From: Notamacropus eugenii | Taxonomy: Eukaryota > Chordata > Mammalia > Diprotodontia > Macropodidae | Assembly: GCF_028372415.1 (NCBI RefSeq) | Contig: NC_092872.1 | Span: forward strand, 88,200,613-88,264,612 | Length of the DNA stretch: 64,000 nucleotides | Reading direction: 5' to 3' | Shown here: piece after piece, positions 54,351 to 64,000 of the stretch | Layout of the letters: the number at the start of each line of letters is the position of its first letter | How positions within the stretch are numbered: the first letter of the stretch is position 1 | Translations under genes and position numbers: made by a program | The notes under the pieces: model-generated | What the model was told of the DNA's origin: nothing | Seen by the model: only the letters and a program-made list of their open reading frames with translations | Database searches by the model: none

Positions 54351-54429
54351 TGGTGGCATTTGTAGGGGACGGGGGAGAGCTCCTCCAGCATTTGTTCTGA
54401 GTATGTACTACATTTGTATACATATATGT

Positions 54430-54545
54430 TTTCTTTATTGATAGACCATAAGCTTCTTCAGGGCAGAGAATTTCTCATTTTTGTCTTTGTATGTCCAGCA
54501 ACTAACACACTTAATAGGTGTTTAATAAATGTTTGTTGGTTCATT
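54430..54545 (+). repeat. L2 3' end
   Basis: 'ataagcttcttcagggcaga', 'gtctttgtatgtccagcaac', 'ggtgtttaataaatgtttgt' in sense order. Confidence 0.8.
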
Positions 54546-54789
54546 GATTAACAACTCTATCCCACTTCTGAGAATGGCTTTAGGGTCATAGCAGGAATTT
54601 TTCATCCAATTCTTCCAGTTCTTATGGTGTAATACAGTTCTACCATTGAATAATCTGTCTCCATCCTTTAATCCTTACTTGTACGTTACCCCTTTCAGAT
54701 TGGTGAATTTCCTCATTCTGTGAAGCTAGGTATTTGTTTGGGGTTTACACATTATAACAAAATCACTACAAATATGTATTTCAAAAGCA

Positions 54790-55120
54790 TATAAATGATG
54801 ACTTACGTTGCTTTTCAAGGCAACGTTCTTGTACGGGAAGACTTATATGAATTGATTCAAAGTAAAGTAAGTAGAACCAGAAAAAGAATATACACAATGA
54901 TTGTAACATTGTAAGTGGTAATAATAACAAAAACATACAATGGAAACTAAATACTATGAAATTATAATGGCCAAGTTTGGCCTTAAACATGAGAAGATAC
55001 TCTACCTTCATTGTAGAGGTGGGAAACTATGAGCATGGAATATTGCACATACCATCAGGCAGGGTGGATATGTTTGTCAGTTTTGTTGAATTGCTACTTC
55101 TTTAAAAAATCATTGGAACA
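54790..55120 (+). mobile_element. L1 3' end, sense strand
   Basis: 'gaattgattcaaagtaaagt' and 'aagtagaaccagaaaaagaa' correspond to the terminal L1 ORF2 region. 'gggaaactatgagcatggaa' and 'gtcagttttgttgaattgct' are the 3' UTR. The subfamily resembles the 3' end at 20105-20285 rather than the pyrimidine-rich ones. Confidence 0.7.
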
Positions 55121-55495
55121 TGAGGAAAGTTTCAGAGTAGAGAGGATATCTTGGCAATGGATATGATATAAATATCAGTCAAAACTAATTTTAGAAAGGA
55201 ATATTGTCTGAAAGGGGATGTGATGCTTTTACCTGAGGCAATTTAAAAATATTTTAGTAGGTTTGCAATGATGCTTAATTAATAAACAGCCCTTTCTGCT
55301 TTAAAAAATTGATCAGAAGAAAGGGAGAAGGTTTCTCCCATTTTTAAGTGGAGTGGAAAATTGCTACTGTCTGATAAGGAAAAAAATTATGGGGTTCACT
55401 CTGTCAGCAGAATAGATACTCTATACAACTATAATTACCTATTTTAACTATGTGGGGAGAAAAAAGAGAGGGAATGGTAGACCTTTTCAGCTGAT
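55121..55495. other. Unassigned spacer
   Basis: No gene or repeat recognised beyond the L1 end. Confidence 0.35.
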
Positions 55496-55499
55496 AACA

Positions 55500-55668
55500 T
55501 CACAGAATCATAGATCTTAAGGTAGAAGGGACCATACAGACAATTTGATTTGATCTCTTTTTTTTTCAAATGAAGAAATTGAGGTTCAAATAGGTTAAGT
55601 GACTTGTCTAAGATGACACGGGTAGTGACCAAGACGTACTGACTGCTCTTTTCATTATTGCCACATTG
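55500..55668 (-). repeat. MIR3-like SINE
   Basis: 'cacagaatcatagatcttaa', 'gtagaagggaccatacagac', 'ggttaagtgacttgtctaag' in minus order. Confidence 0.8.
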
Positions 55669-55669
55669 T

Positions 55670-56165
55670 TCTCAGTAAAGATGGTAGAAAAAAATGACTA
55701 AAGCTGTCTTTTTAATTAGCTCTAGGAGCCTAGAAGGAAAATAATCTGCCCCTGGCCAAGGTGGAGATTAGATCTGAAGGCTGAGAATAAACTGTCAGAG
55801 GATGATTATGTTCAACTGACTTAAGTCAAACTCACTGAATTTTGGTGTGTAATCATCTAGACCTTCCTATATACTACCCTCATTGAATCCCCATCTGATT
55901 TCTCATAGAAACAGTTCCCGGTTATAAGAACACAGACACCACACACACTGACCAACATTCTCCAAGATCTGGGTCTGCTCTCTTTTTCCCAAGTACATTG
56001 TTGTCTTATGGAGACTACAGAAACTCAAAAGTAATATTGGTTCAGATATGTGGTACAAGAGGAGTGACTGCTCATCTGCTAGTCTTCTGGAATCGCTGCT
56101 TCATAGGACACTCTCTTTTCTAGTCTCCATCGACTTCACATGGAACTAGCTTTGAAGATCTGAAC
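55670..56165. other. Non-repetitive spacer
   Basis: No gene or repeat family recognised. Confidence 0.4.
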
Positions 56166-56170
56166 TTGAA

Positions 56171-56420
56171 GCTCCTTCCTTCCTTCCTTCCTTCCTTCCT
56201 TCCTTCCTTCCTTCCTTCCTTCCTTCCTTCCTTCCTTCCTTCCTTCCTTCCTCCCTCCCTCCCTCCCTCCCTCCCTCCCTTCCTTCCTTCCTTCCTTCCT
56301 TCCTTCCTTCCTTCCTTCCTTCCTTCCTTCCTTCCTTCCTTCCTTCCTCCCTTCCTTCCTTCCTTCCTTCCTTCTCCCCCTCCCTACTTCCAGCTTTCTT
56401 TCCTTCCTTTCTTCCTTCCA
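56171..56420 (+). repeat. (TTCC)n / (GGAA)n array
   Basis: About 205 bases of near-perfect TTCC with a TCCC block at 56249-56281, then a degenerate tail to 56420. On the minus strand it is (GGAA)n. Proline/serine- or lysine/glycine-repeat frames across it are artefacts. Confidence 0.98.
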
Positions 56421-56468
56421 CGTTAGTCTATATACAATTCCATTCTCCCGCCTCTCTCTATCACCCTG

Positions 56469-56469
<1 letters not shown>

Positions 56470-56501
<32 letters not shown>

Positions 56502-56515
56502 TACACACACACACT
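56470..56515 (+). repeat. (TATG)n(AC)n microsatellite
   Basis: About eight ATGT units followed by five AC units. Confidence 0.95.
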
Positions 56516-57000
56516 TCATTCAACAATCATTGTCCCATTATGCCACAAACATAACTAGGGGGCAGATTCCCCGTCTCATATGCCAAATGACAGAGGTCTT
56601 GAAGGCTCTTTTAAAATCCAAATGGTACTTAGTAATAGATGACAGCTGCTTTAACATAGCAACCCCCTTGTGTAACTGTCTGCCTTCTCCTAGACTCCTC
56701 AGTCTTAACACAAACAATTTTCCCCTCAGTACCCAAGCCTTTAACCACCCCTGCCATCCAAACCCCACACTTCTAATAGATGATTTAGCTCCTCACTTTT
56801 CAAGGAAGATAGAAACCATCTGGCAGGAGCTCCCTTAAGACTTCTCAGTATCATCACCCATTCTCTCCTATGTTAGTGCCAGATGATGGGAAAAAGTGAG
56901 AGGAAGAGTTATAAGATCTAGGAAGAGAGAGTAGGCCTGTGACTGAATTGGTATAAAAAGCTCTCAGTGAGGAACTTCCTCTAAGAATGCAGGTTGCCCA
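56516..57000. other. Non-repetitive spacer
   Basis: Both strands stay open over parts of 56473-56838 and 56538-56768 without recognisable domains. Confidence 0.35.
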
Positions 57001-57004
57001 ATTT

Positions 57005-57120
57005 CTGAAACATACAGTCCTAAAGTGGCTTGGCCAGGGTCACACAGCCAGTTTATGTCAGAGGTGAGATTTGAACTGAGGTTTTTCTGGGTCTGATACT
57101 AGTTCTCCATCTACTATGAT
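57005..57120 (-). repeat. MIR fragment
   Basis: 'ggccagggtcacacagccag', 'gagatttgaactgaggtttt' in minus order. Confidence 0.75.
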
Positions 57121-57490
57121 TTTCAAAATGAAGGAATATTTGCAAAATAAGAGAGGGGCAGTTTGAAGGCACAGTGGGAGGGTCAGGCAAAGCTGGAGAG
57201 AGACATTGGAGGGGCTGGGTTGAAATGGTTCAGAAGAGAAAAATGGGAAGTAGGGATTGGGGAAGGGAATCAGTAATATTCTCTGAGGCAGTTAGAGATT
57301 TAGCATCACTTGCACTGGTGAGTAAGGGGTGGTGAGGAATTTGCTAACCATGGGAAAAGATCCTGGGATGAATACCGGTGGATGAATACAGCATTACTGG
57401 TAACGAAAGGTGAAAAAAAAACTCTTTGGCTCAGCCACACTCATCACCAACATCTGTATGGTGTGAGCTGTCATGGCTTCTTTGTGAAAT
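57121..57490. other. Unassigned spacer
   Basis: Purine-rich at 57150-57290. No gene recognised. Confidence 0.35.
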
Positions 57491-57494
57491 CTTT

Positions 57495-57552
57495 TTTTCT
57501 CCCACAGATCTTCACATAATAGACATTTAATAAATTGTTGAATTGAATTGAC
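57495..57552 (+). repeat. L2 3' terminus
   Basis: 'cataatagacatttaataaa' followed by 'ttgttgaattgaattgac'. Confidence 0.6.
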
Positions 57553-57639
57553 TTGAAATCCTAGAGGCAGCCTAGAAAAGGTCTACTTCCAAGTTAAGAA
57601 TGCTTGGCATAGTAAATAAAGGCACACCAAGGCATAAAC

Positions 57640-57885
57640 CAGGGCTAGACAAAAATTAATTATAGTTAAGAATTAGTGAAAAAGGATTAAAGAGAATTGT
57701 GTTTTGTTTAAAAAAAACCACCTTGTTATTGTGTAGGAAATCATTTTCCTACACATTTGTAAACAGTAAAGTATCGTACAAAAGTACTTATTAATTAGCA
57801 ATCATGATTAAGCTTAGCTGTTTAAGTGTCAATTGTTTTTTTTATTAAAAAGGAAAAGAGTGTTAATATCTCTATCTGAGATAAC
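57640..57885. promoter_or_regulatory. Candidate conserved non-coding element with palindrome
   Basis: Repeat-free, AT-rich. TGTGTAGGAAA (57730-57740) and TTTCCTACACA (57745-57755) form a perfect 11-base inverted repeat with a 4-base spacer. TAAT cores occur at 57656-57664 and 57791-57799 ('ttattaattagcaatcatga'). Function is inferred only. Confidence 0.35.
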
Positions 57886-57984
57886 TGAGGACTATGCTAT
57901 ATAGCCAACAGCTTGGATCGCAAGACCATCTCTGTTGTAATGGTGGCCAGGGGGGTAGTTTGAGGTGGCAAATAGTAGCATAAT

Positions 57985-58140
57985 TTATAGCCTTAGAGGT
58001 TTGCTGAAGACTCAGAGAGGTAGAGAATTGAAATGATTTTTTATGGTCACACAACTTGTAAATATCAGGGGCCTTGTTTAAACCCGGTTTTTTTTCTGAC
58101 TCTACCAATGACTCTACTAGTCCATGTGGCATCTGTAATT
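57985..58140 (-). repeat. MIR fragment
   Basis: 'agactcagagaggtagagaa', 'ttatggtcacacaacttgta' in minus order. Confidence 0.65.
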
Positions 58141-58159
58141 GTTGACATTTTTCTATTAT

Positions 58160-59225
58160 ATAACTAGTCAATAAGCATTTATTAAGTGCCTACTGTGTGC
58201 CAGGTCCTGTACTAAGCCCTGGGGATACAGATTAAAGGCAACATTTACCCATTTCCCATTCTCCAAAGCAAAAAATAGTGTCTGTTCTCAAGGAGCTCAC
58301 AGTCTAATAGAGACAACATAAAAACAACTAAGTAAAAACAAGATAAGTACAGGATAAATTAGAGACAATCCCAGAAGCAAGTCACTAAAACTAAGGGGGA
58401 TCTGGAAAGGCATCTTATAGAAGGTGGAATTTTCACTGAGATTTGAAGGAAGCCAGACCAACCAGGAAATGGAGAGAAGAGGGAGAGAATTCTAGGCTAC
58501 AACATTTACATAGTGCTTACTATGTGCTAGGATCTATACTAAGTGCTTTACAAAGCAAAATGGTATGGGGAAGAAAAGAAGAGGATCCCGGGGCAGATCC
58601 TTGGGGACACCTACAGTTAGTGGGTATGACTCAGATGAAGGTCCCTGGAAGGATACTGAAGAGTGGTTAGACCAGTAGGAGGAGAGTCAGGAGAGAACAA
58701 TGTTATGACAAGTTACAGAGAAGAGAGAATGGAGGAGGAAAGTATGATCAACAGTGTCAAAGGCTGTAGGGAAGTCAGAAAGCATGAGAAATGAAAAAAG
58801 GCCATTAGATCTGGAGGTTAAGAGATTACTGATCACTTTGTAGTTTTAGTTGAATGATGACATTGGAAAGCCGACAGTAGAGAGTTAAGAAAAGAGTGAG
58901 AGGAAAGTCGAGACACTAATGAGGATAGCCATCCCAAGGAGTTTAGACTCAAAAGGAAGGAACATACATACATATATATATATGTATATGTATATATATA
59001 CACACATATATATGTATGTGTACATGTATGTGTATACATAAAAATATGTATGCATATATGCACATACATACATACATACATATATATGTATACATGTGAG
59101 TACATACACATTAGCTAAGGGAAATGGAAGGATCAAGTAAGGGTTTTTGAAATTAGGAGACCTTGCCATGCAGTAGAAAAGCAGCCAGGAAATAAGGAGA
59201 GAGTTAGAGGAAAGGAAGGGACGAA
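58160..59225 (-). mobile_element. L2, long minus-strand copy
   Basis: 'agcatttattaagtgcctac', 'tctcaaggagctcacagtct', 'ctgagatttgaaggaagcca', then from 58560 'cagtgtcaaaggctgtaggg' and 'aggccattagatctggaggt', an upstream L2 part. A MIR-like snippet (58498-58560) and a TA/CA microsatellite (58964-59096) interrupt it. Confidence 0.8.
58964..59096 (+). repeat. (TA)n/(CATA)n microsatellite
   Basis: Mixed TATG, CATA and TA units within L2. Confidence 0.95.
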
Positions 59226-59234
59226 GCATTAATA

Positions 59235-59365
59235 GAATACCTACTATATCCCCGGCAGTTTGCTAAATGCTTTTTAAAAATAAATATTATCTCATTTGAT
59301 ACTCACAAAACCCTGCTCTATTATTGTCTTTATTTTACAGGTCAGGAAGCTGACACAGCATGGAT
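59235..59365 (-). repeat. MIR/THER 3' part
   Basis: 'gaatacctactatatccccg', 'ctcatttgatactcacaaa', 'ttattttacaggtcaggaag' in minus order. Confidence 0.75.
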
Positions 59366-59985
59366 GGTGAAGACAGTCATGATGATGATAAATTTTACTA
59401 TTATTACTGCTACTACTAGGTATAATAATAATGATAAATAATAATAATAATGTGCCATTTATGTAACACTTTGAGGTTCACAACTATGAAAATGACTTTA
59501 CTAACCAACTTGATTTTCTTGAACTTCTTTATTATCCAGAGAAGGTCAGACTGACCTAGGAATCAGAATCAGCCAATCAGCCAGTCGGGAGGATAGAACT
59601 AGTCCAAGCATCGTATTTCCAGGACTTTGGGGACTTTTCAGTCTGACCCTCTTCCTTTTTCTGTGTAGGCATCTCATGATCTCTGTGAAATGGCCTCTCT
59701 CTGGGAAATGGAAAGTGAACCCAAGGAATTGTGGCACTACCTGATTGGGCCACAATGCAGTCATTCCTGCCCAGTTTTGTGGTTTCTCTTTGACTTTATA
59801 ATCTGTGCAGCCTAACCCAGACCGAGCTCAGTTCTGACTGCAGCTCTGCCTGCATGCCTACCTGTTGCCACTTTGAGAGAAAATAAACACACATATAACC
59901 TAATTCTATTTCTCTTTCTTAAACCAAACACTGGAGTTGACATATTTTATATACATTATTGCATTTGATCTCTAACAAAAAAAAA
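59366..59985. other. AAT-rich patch and non-repetitive spacer
   Basis: An imperfect (AAT)n lies at about 59395-59450. No gene recognised in the rest. Confidence 0.4.
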
Positions 59986-59989
59986 TCTG

Positions 59990-60480
59990 GTTTTCCTTGA
60001 AAATTCACTATAATGTCCTAGCTGTAATAGATTGGGAAAACTGTATGTAGTAATAACTATTGTCTGGATCAATGGGGAGGGACAATTGGTCTTGGAGTTA
60101 ATTTTGGTCTGAACAAGATCTGCCATTACAGGTCCAATAGAATGAATTCCTTTTAGACTTTGGCAGGCAGATCTGGATCAGTTCCTGCGATTTCAGAGGG
60201 AAATCAGTGATTTTAGTATCCTGATGGGGAAACAATCTTGGTTCATAAGCACCACTAGATCAATCTGGGTCACTCTTAATTGAAGCTAAAATAAGCAAAG
60301 TGGAAAAATAGCTACTCTTTGTTCTGATTTGGTGACAATCTCTTTGAAATCTCCATTAACTAATGCCCACTGAATGCACATTAAAAGTTGCTCATAAAAG
60401 TAAATGTGGTACAGCACCATAATCAAAACTCTAATCAACCTAAATGAATTCTAGATGAGCTCTAGATAAAAGACATTTGA
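59990..60480. promoter_or_regulatory. Candidate conserved non-coding element
   Basis: Repeat-free ~490 bases with no coding frame and a non-random mix of motifs ('cctagctgtaatagattggg', 'cttaattgaagctaaaataa'). Conservation not testable here. Confidence 0.25.
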
Positions 60481-60544
60481 TCTCAACCATTACATGTTTT
60501 TTTTTTTGTTTTACCTGAGTTCTTCATGTATGTCGTACACAATT

Positions 60545-60755
60545 CGTATGTGGTAGATTGGTAAGTCCCCAGGAGTCAGGAAGACCTGGTTTCAAATGTT
60601 ACCCCTAATGTTTACTGAATGTGTGACTTTAGGACAGTCATATAGCTTCTTCGGGTCTCAATTTCATCATCCATAAATTGGATTTAATTGTACCTGTACT
60701 TCCTATCTCATGAGATTTGTGTGGGGCTCAAATGAGATGATATGCAAACACAGGC
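60545..60755 (+). repeat. MIR/THER SINE
   Basis: 'caggagtcaggaagacctgg', 'gtgtgactttaggacagtca', 'aaatgagatgatatgcaaac' in sense order. Confidence 0.8.
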
Positions 60756-60763
60756 ATATAAAA

Positions 60764-60765
60764 TC

Positions 60766-60796
<31 letters not shown>

Positions 60797-60812
60797 TGAA
60801 GTTTATAGAGTA

Positions 60813-60856
<44 letters not shown>
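60764..60856 (+). repeat. (TA)n ... (AC)n microsatellite pair
   Basis: (TA) at 60767-60795 and about 20 AC units at 60816-60856, separated by a 20-base spacer just 3' of the SINE. Confidence 0.97.
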
Positions 60857-60858
<2 letters not shown>

Positions 60859-60917
60859 CTGTAAACCTCAAACTACTATATAGGATAGCCCAAAAGTCTC
60901 AGTGCAGTGTAAATAGA

Positions 60918-61015
60918 TAGTAGTAGTAATAGTAGTAGCAGTGGTGATGGTGGTGGTAGTGGTAGTAATAGTAGTGGTAGTAGTGGTGGTGATGGTGGTG
61001 ATCGTAGTAGCAGTA
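60918..61015 (+). repeat. (GTA/GTG)n trinucleotide repeat
   Basis: Impure mix of AGT, GGT and GAT triplets. Confidence 0.95.
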
Positions 61016-61049
61016 TTTCACAACCGTATCCTATAGTTTCAGAGAGGGG

Positions 61050-61185
61050 TAAATGACCTGAGAGGGAATCTTATCTAGGGACCCTTATTTTCCACTTAAG
61101 GTCACTGTGACTTGACAGAGAAGTGAGATGACTTCTCTAAGACACCTGGTAAGTGGAAGGAAGACTGAAACCTTCAAATCCCAAC
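61050..61185 (-). repeat. MIR3-like fragment
   Basis: 'ttttccacttaaggtcactg' plus 'gagatgacttctctaagaca' in minus order, diverged. Confidence 0.45.
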
Positions 61186-61189
61186 CATC

Positions 61190-61738
61190 CCCTTACTCTT
61201 AGCAAATAACCTTGTGTAGTACTTCTTGAAAAAAAAATTAACAATGACCAATGTTAAACTCCCTCTGAATTACTCCATCCCTACTCTTAACCTGTTAAGG
61301 TCCTCCTTCACAGTCCCTCATCCTCCCTATGTTCTTTGCAGACTCAAAGAATGAGGTGGCATCCTCTTGGCTAAAATTCACCTGCCCACCATCAGTTCCC
61401 TTTCTTCTTTCTCCCTTGTTGACTTCCTTGCTTCAACACCTATGTAAATTACTCTGGAATCCATATTTTCACCCCAAACTTTTCTCTAGAGCACTAATCA
61501 CATATTTTTCCTTATTTGTGGAAAGCCACCTCCCACAACCTAGAGGCCAGATCTGTTGCATTTAACCCCTCCCTTAGGGTTCACTATTATCCTTAATGGC
61601 ATGGAGGGTGGTATTTAATCTCAATGGCTCAAGCCCTCACCAATTTGCTTTCTCCATCAATTTTGGGGTCCAAGCTACCCCTCCAGTTCTGTTTATCCAC
61701 TTAACAGTCAGATTAACTTTTTTAAACCAGCCAGAAAA
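61190..61738. other. Unassigned pyrimidine-rich spacer
   Basis: Could be an old sense L2 3' UTR, but no diagnostic block is clear. Frame 61329-61565 has no domain. Confidence 0.35.
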
Positions 61739-61740
61739 AC

Positions 61741-62220
61741 TTTTAAAAATGTTTTTTAAACTTTATTTTTAATTTATGAAATACAACAAGCATCCCCATA
61801 ACATAGTACAATAAAAAAAGATGATTGTACAAGAAACTGCAAATTTACCATACACAACTTACTATTCCTTTTAAATACACAATAAAATCATCAAATTTCA
61901 TTTTTTCTTCCCTCCTACCCCCAGAGATGGTTACTATCAAACCCAAATAAGTGCATATACAAACTTACACACACACATGCATAAAATTATTCTATACATT
62001 CTTCTATTTATCAGTTCTTTCTCTGGGTGCAGATAGCATCTTTCTTCACATGTTCTTTATAGTTAATTTGGGTATTTATAATATTCAAAATAAATCATTC
62101 ACTCAAACTTGTTCTTAAAATAATACTGTTGTTACTGTATACAATGTTTTCTTGGTTCTGCTGATTTTTGCTCTTCATTTATGCAATTCCATCCATGTTT
62201 TTCCTAAAATCATTGATCTC
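61741..62220 (-). mobile_element. L1 3' end, first subfamily
   Basis: The T-rich left edge is followed by 3' UTR 'catagtacaataaaaaaaga' and the terminal ORF2 region ('cagttctttctctgggtgca', 'gttcttaaaataatactgtt'). It is homologous to the 3' end of the L1 at 9440. Confidence 0.8.
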
Positions 62221-62221
62221 A

Positions 62222-62700
62222 GATTATTTTTTAAAATTAATTTATTATTAGTTATCAACATTCACTTCCATTAACTTTTGAGTTTTAAATTTTCTCTACC
62301 TCCTCTTCTCCCCCCTCCCAAGATGGAGTACAATCTGAATAGTCTTTACATATACATTCTTATTAAACATATTTTTACCTTAGTCATGCTTTATAGAAAA
62401 CTAGAAGGAATGGGAGGAACCATGAGAAAGAAAAAACAAAACAAGACAAAAAAAGAGAACAAATAATATGCTTTGCTCTGCATTCAGACTTCACAGTTCT
62501 TTCTCTGGATGTGGATGGAATTTTCCATCATGAGTCTTTTGGAGTTGTCTTAGGTTCTTGTATTGTTGAGAAGTGCTAAGTCTATCAAAGTTAGTCATGT
62601 GGCTGTAGCTGTGTCCGATGCTCTCCTGGTTCTGCTCACTTCATTCAACATCAGTTCATGTAAGTCTGTCCAGGTTTTTCTGACGTCTACCTGCTCACGG
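62222..62700 (-). mobile_element. L1 3' end, second subfamily
   Basis: Poly-A complement at 62226-62250, pyrimidine-rich 3' UTR, then 'agttctttctctggatgtgg' and 'ccatcatgagtcttttggag'. It matches the L1 end at 7117-7500 and abuts the preceding L1 end in the same orientation. Confidence 0.82.
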
Positions 62701-62704
62701 ATTA

Positions 62705-63455
62705 GTTTTTACAAAAGAATATTTACTTAAAACATTAGCAGGAACAAACACACAAACATTTCCCTAACACCTAGGAATAATCTCCCTTATACACACTTGA
62801 TCTACAGGGAAGGGAGGGGGATTAGTCTCATGGTTTAGCTCAATTCCTGTATAGCTCAATTCCTGTATAGCAATTCCTGTATAGCAACTCACCAAGTTCC
62901 AACTCCACAGTCCTTTTGGCTTCTCAGGGCTTGCTTATAGGGTGGCAGCAACAGCTGACCCAGACAGAATCCTGCCTCCAGTGTCACCACATCTTGAATT
63001 CTTGCATTCAGGCACTTCATCACTTTTACCTACAATACACCAAAACCTCACATTCATTTCTTGGGGTTACAGGATCTAAAGGGAGGAGCTCTTCTCCAAA
63101 TGCAACTTAGTCCATAGTACCCATGCTTTGGGTGACAAGCTTTTCACCCTTTGGAGTCACAGGAGGGAGAATATTGTGACTCAGTCAGATAGATTTAAAG
63201 ATGTAGTCAATTATGACTACAGATTCAATGGAAAGAAGCTGCTCCCATCTATGTGGTAGGGGAATCTAGAATATATTTTCCCAGAATCAGGTCCCTGCTG
63301 TTTCCCAGATGGGTGACTCCATTTTAGGTGATATGGGCACAGGTAAAGCTCCATTATACCTGTCAGCCCCTCAAAAATCAACATTTTAAATAATGAACTC
63401 ATTAAGGAATCTCCACAGTATGTTCTTTCCCCCTGACTTCTTTACTTTTGTTTAC
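62705..63455. other. Unassigned, possibly ERV-derived sequence
   Basis: No gene recognised. It holds a 16-base tandem repeat (62837-62882). Texture suggests LTR sequence, but no ends are visible. Confidence 0.3.
62837..62882 (+). repeat. 16-base tandem repeat
   Basis: AGCTCAATTCCTGTAT occurs twice in tandem (62837-62852, 62853-62868), then a 14-base version lacking TC (62869-62882). Confidence 0.95.
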
Positions 63456-63464
63456 TGTGCAATT

Positions 63465-63675
63465 CAATTCAACAAGTATTTGTTAAGTACCTACTGTGTG
63501 CAAAATACTATGCAAAGTATTAGGTATATAATGACAAAGCAAAATAATTCCCATACTTAAGAACTGTATAAACTACTTTTAAGTAGGGTTTGTTTTACTT
63601 ATTCTATTTATGTCTCTAATACTTAGCACAATGACTGGAAAGTAGGAGGTACTTAATAAATACTTGTTTATGGAT
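63465..63675. repeat. Inverted pair of L2 3' ends
   Basis: Minus-strand L2 end at 63465-63575 ('atttgttaagtacctactgt') is followed by a sense end at 63590-63675 ('aatacttagcacaatgactg', 'ggtacttaataaatacttg'). Confidence 0.75.
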
Positions 63676-63714
63676 TGAACCTTGGGATCTTGAATGTTTG
63701 TACAATTCTAAACT

Positions 63715-63970
63715 TGAAAGAGAAGAAATATAACTTATATTCATATGGTGCTTTAAGGTTATCAAAATAAATTCCTTCATATTATATTTTGATCCCTTTA
63801 ACAACTATGGTAGAGGGTAGGTACTATTATTTCCCCCTTCATTTTTTATAGCTGAAAAAATTGAGACTGAGAGAAGTTAAGTGACTTGTCAACAGCCACA
63901 CAGTTAGTAAAAATATCTGTTGCTGAGTTTGAATCCAGGTTTTCCTGATGCAGTGCCCATCCATTATATC
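63715..63970 (-). repeat. MIR/THER SINE
   Basis: 'tcatatggtgctttaaggtt', 'agaagttaagtgacttgtca', 'cacacagttagtaaaaatat', 'tgaatccaggttttcctga' in minus order. Near complete. Confidence 0.82.
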
Positions 63971-64000
63971 AGAGTAGGAGGAAGAAAGGGGGTGACTGTG

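Noticed and set aside
56136..56519. Frames encoding Lys-Glu-Gly or Pro-Ser-Phe repeats
   Set aside because: They translate the (TTCC)n/(GGAA)n array and have no non-repeat coding part.
62837..62882. CRISPR-like or attachment-site repeat
   Set aside because: Units are directly adjacent with no spacers, and the genome is clearly mammalian.

Overview
The window looks like intergenic DNA from a marsupial nuclear genome, most likely a didelphid such as Monodelphis, though the species is inferred and not proven. The evidence is the repeat content. It holds dozens of MIR/THER-type CORE-SINEs and longer tRNA-headed SINEs with the 'aaggaaatggcaaacc' 3' body typical of marsupial MAR1-type elements. 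It also holds many L2 3' ends in both orientations, L3/CR1 and RTE remnants, and LINE-1 and half-L1 (HAL1) elements whose 5' ends start with a GGAGCCAAGATG-like motif. DNA is AT-rich and strongly CpG-poor. Family names come from memory of consensus sequences; no database search was possible.

I found no intact cellular gene, no tRNA, rRNA or snRNA gene and no CRISPR array. The only identifiable cellular coding sequence is a decayed minus-strand processed pseudogene of ribosomal protein L32 (about 19832-20104). A second retrocopy (10921-11579) carries only an mRNA-like 3' end with AATAAA and a decayed A-rich tail; its parent gene is unknown. Two open stretches without a family assignment (41260-41562 minus and about 50238-50510 plus) are reported at low confidence.

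Layout. 1-9.4 kb: old MIR and L2 fragments with MAR1-type SINEs, a nested L1 3' end, and compound microsatellites at 8.5-8.9 kb. 9.4-12.5 kb: an internally deleted minus-strand L1 carrying the 3'UTR retrocopy. 12.6-15.6 kb: an unassigned marsupial-type repeat, a hAT-like element with terminal inverted repeats, and unassigned sequence. 15.7-20.3 kb: a decayed plus-strand L1 (endonuclease to 3'UTR) interrupted by a ~1.05 kb LTR-like insertion, a SINE and the RPL32 retrocopy. 21.6-25.3 kb: a long L2 with readable ORF2 C-terminus, then an L1/HAL1 5' segment that splits another L2. 25.4-27.9 kb: LTR-like or unique DNA, L3/CR1, SINEs. 27.97-31.07 kb: a nearly full-length HAL1 with a target-site duplication. 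31-47 kb: sparser repeats with several repeat-free, homeodomain-motif-rich segments that look like conserved non-coding elements. 47.3-48.9 kb: a second HAL1 with an excellent 15-bp target-site duplication and an internal deletion. 49-64 kb: L2, MIR, MAR1-type and L1 3' ends, a very long (TTCC)n array at 56.2 kb, and a repeat-free AT-rich segment with an 11-bp-arm palindrome at 57.7 kb.

The genes do not work together as a system because there are none. The informative content is the nesting order of mobile elements and a few candidate regulatory islands. I see no undescribed multi-gene system here.
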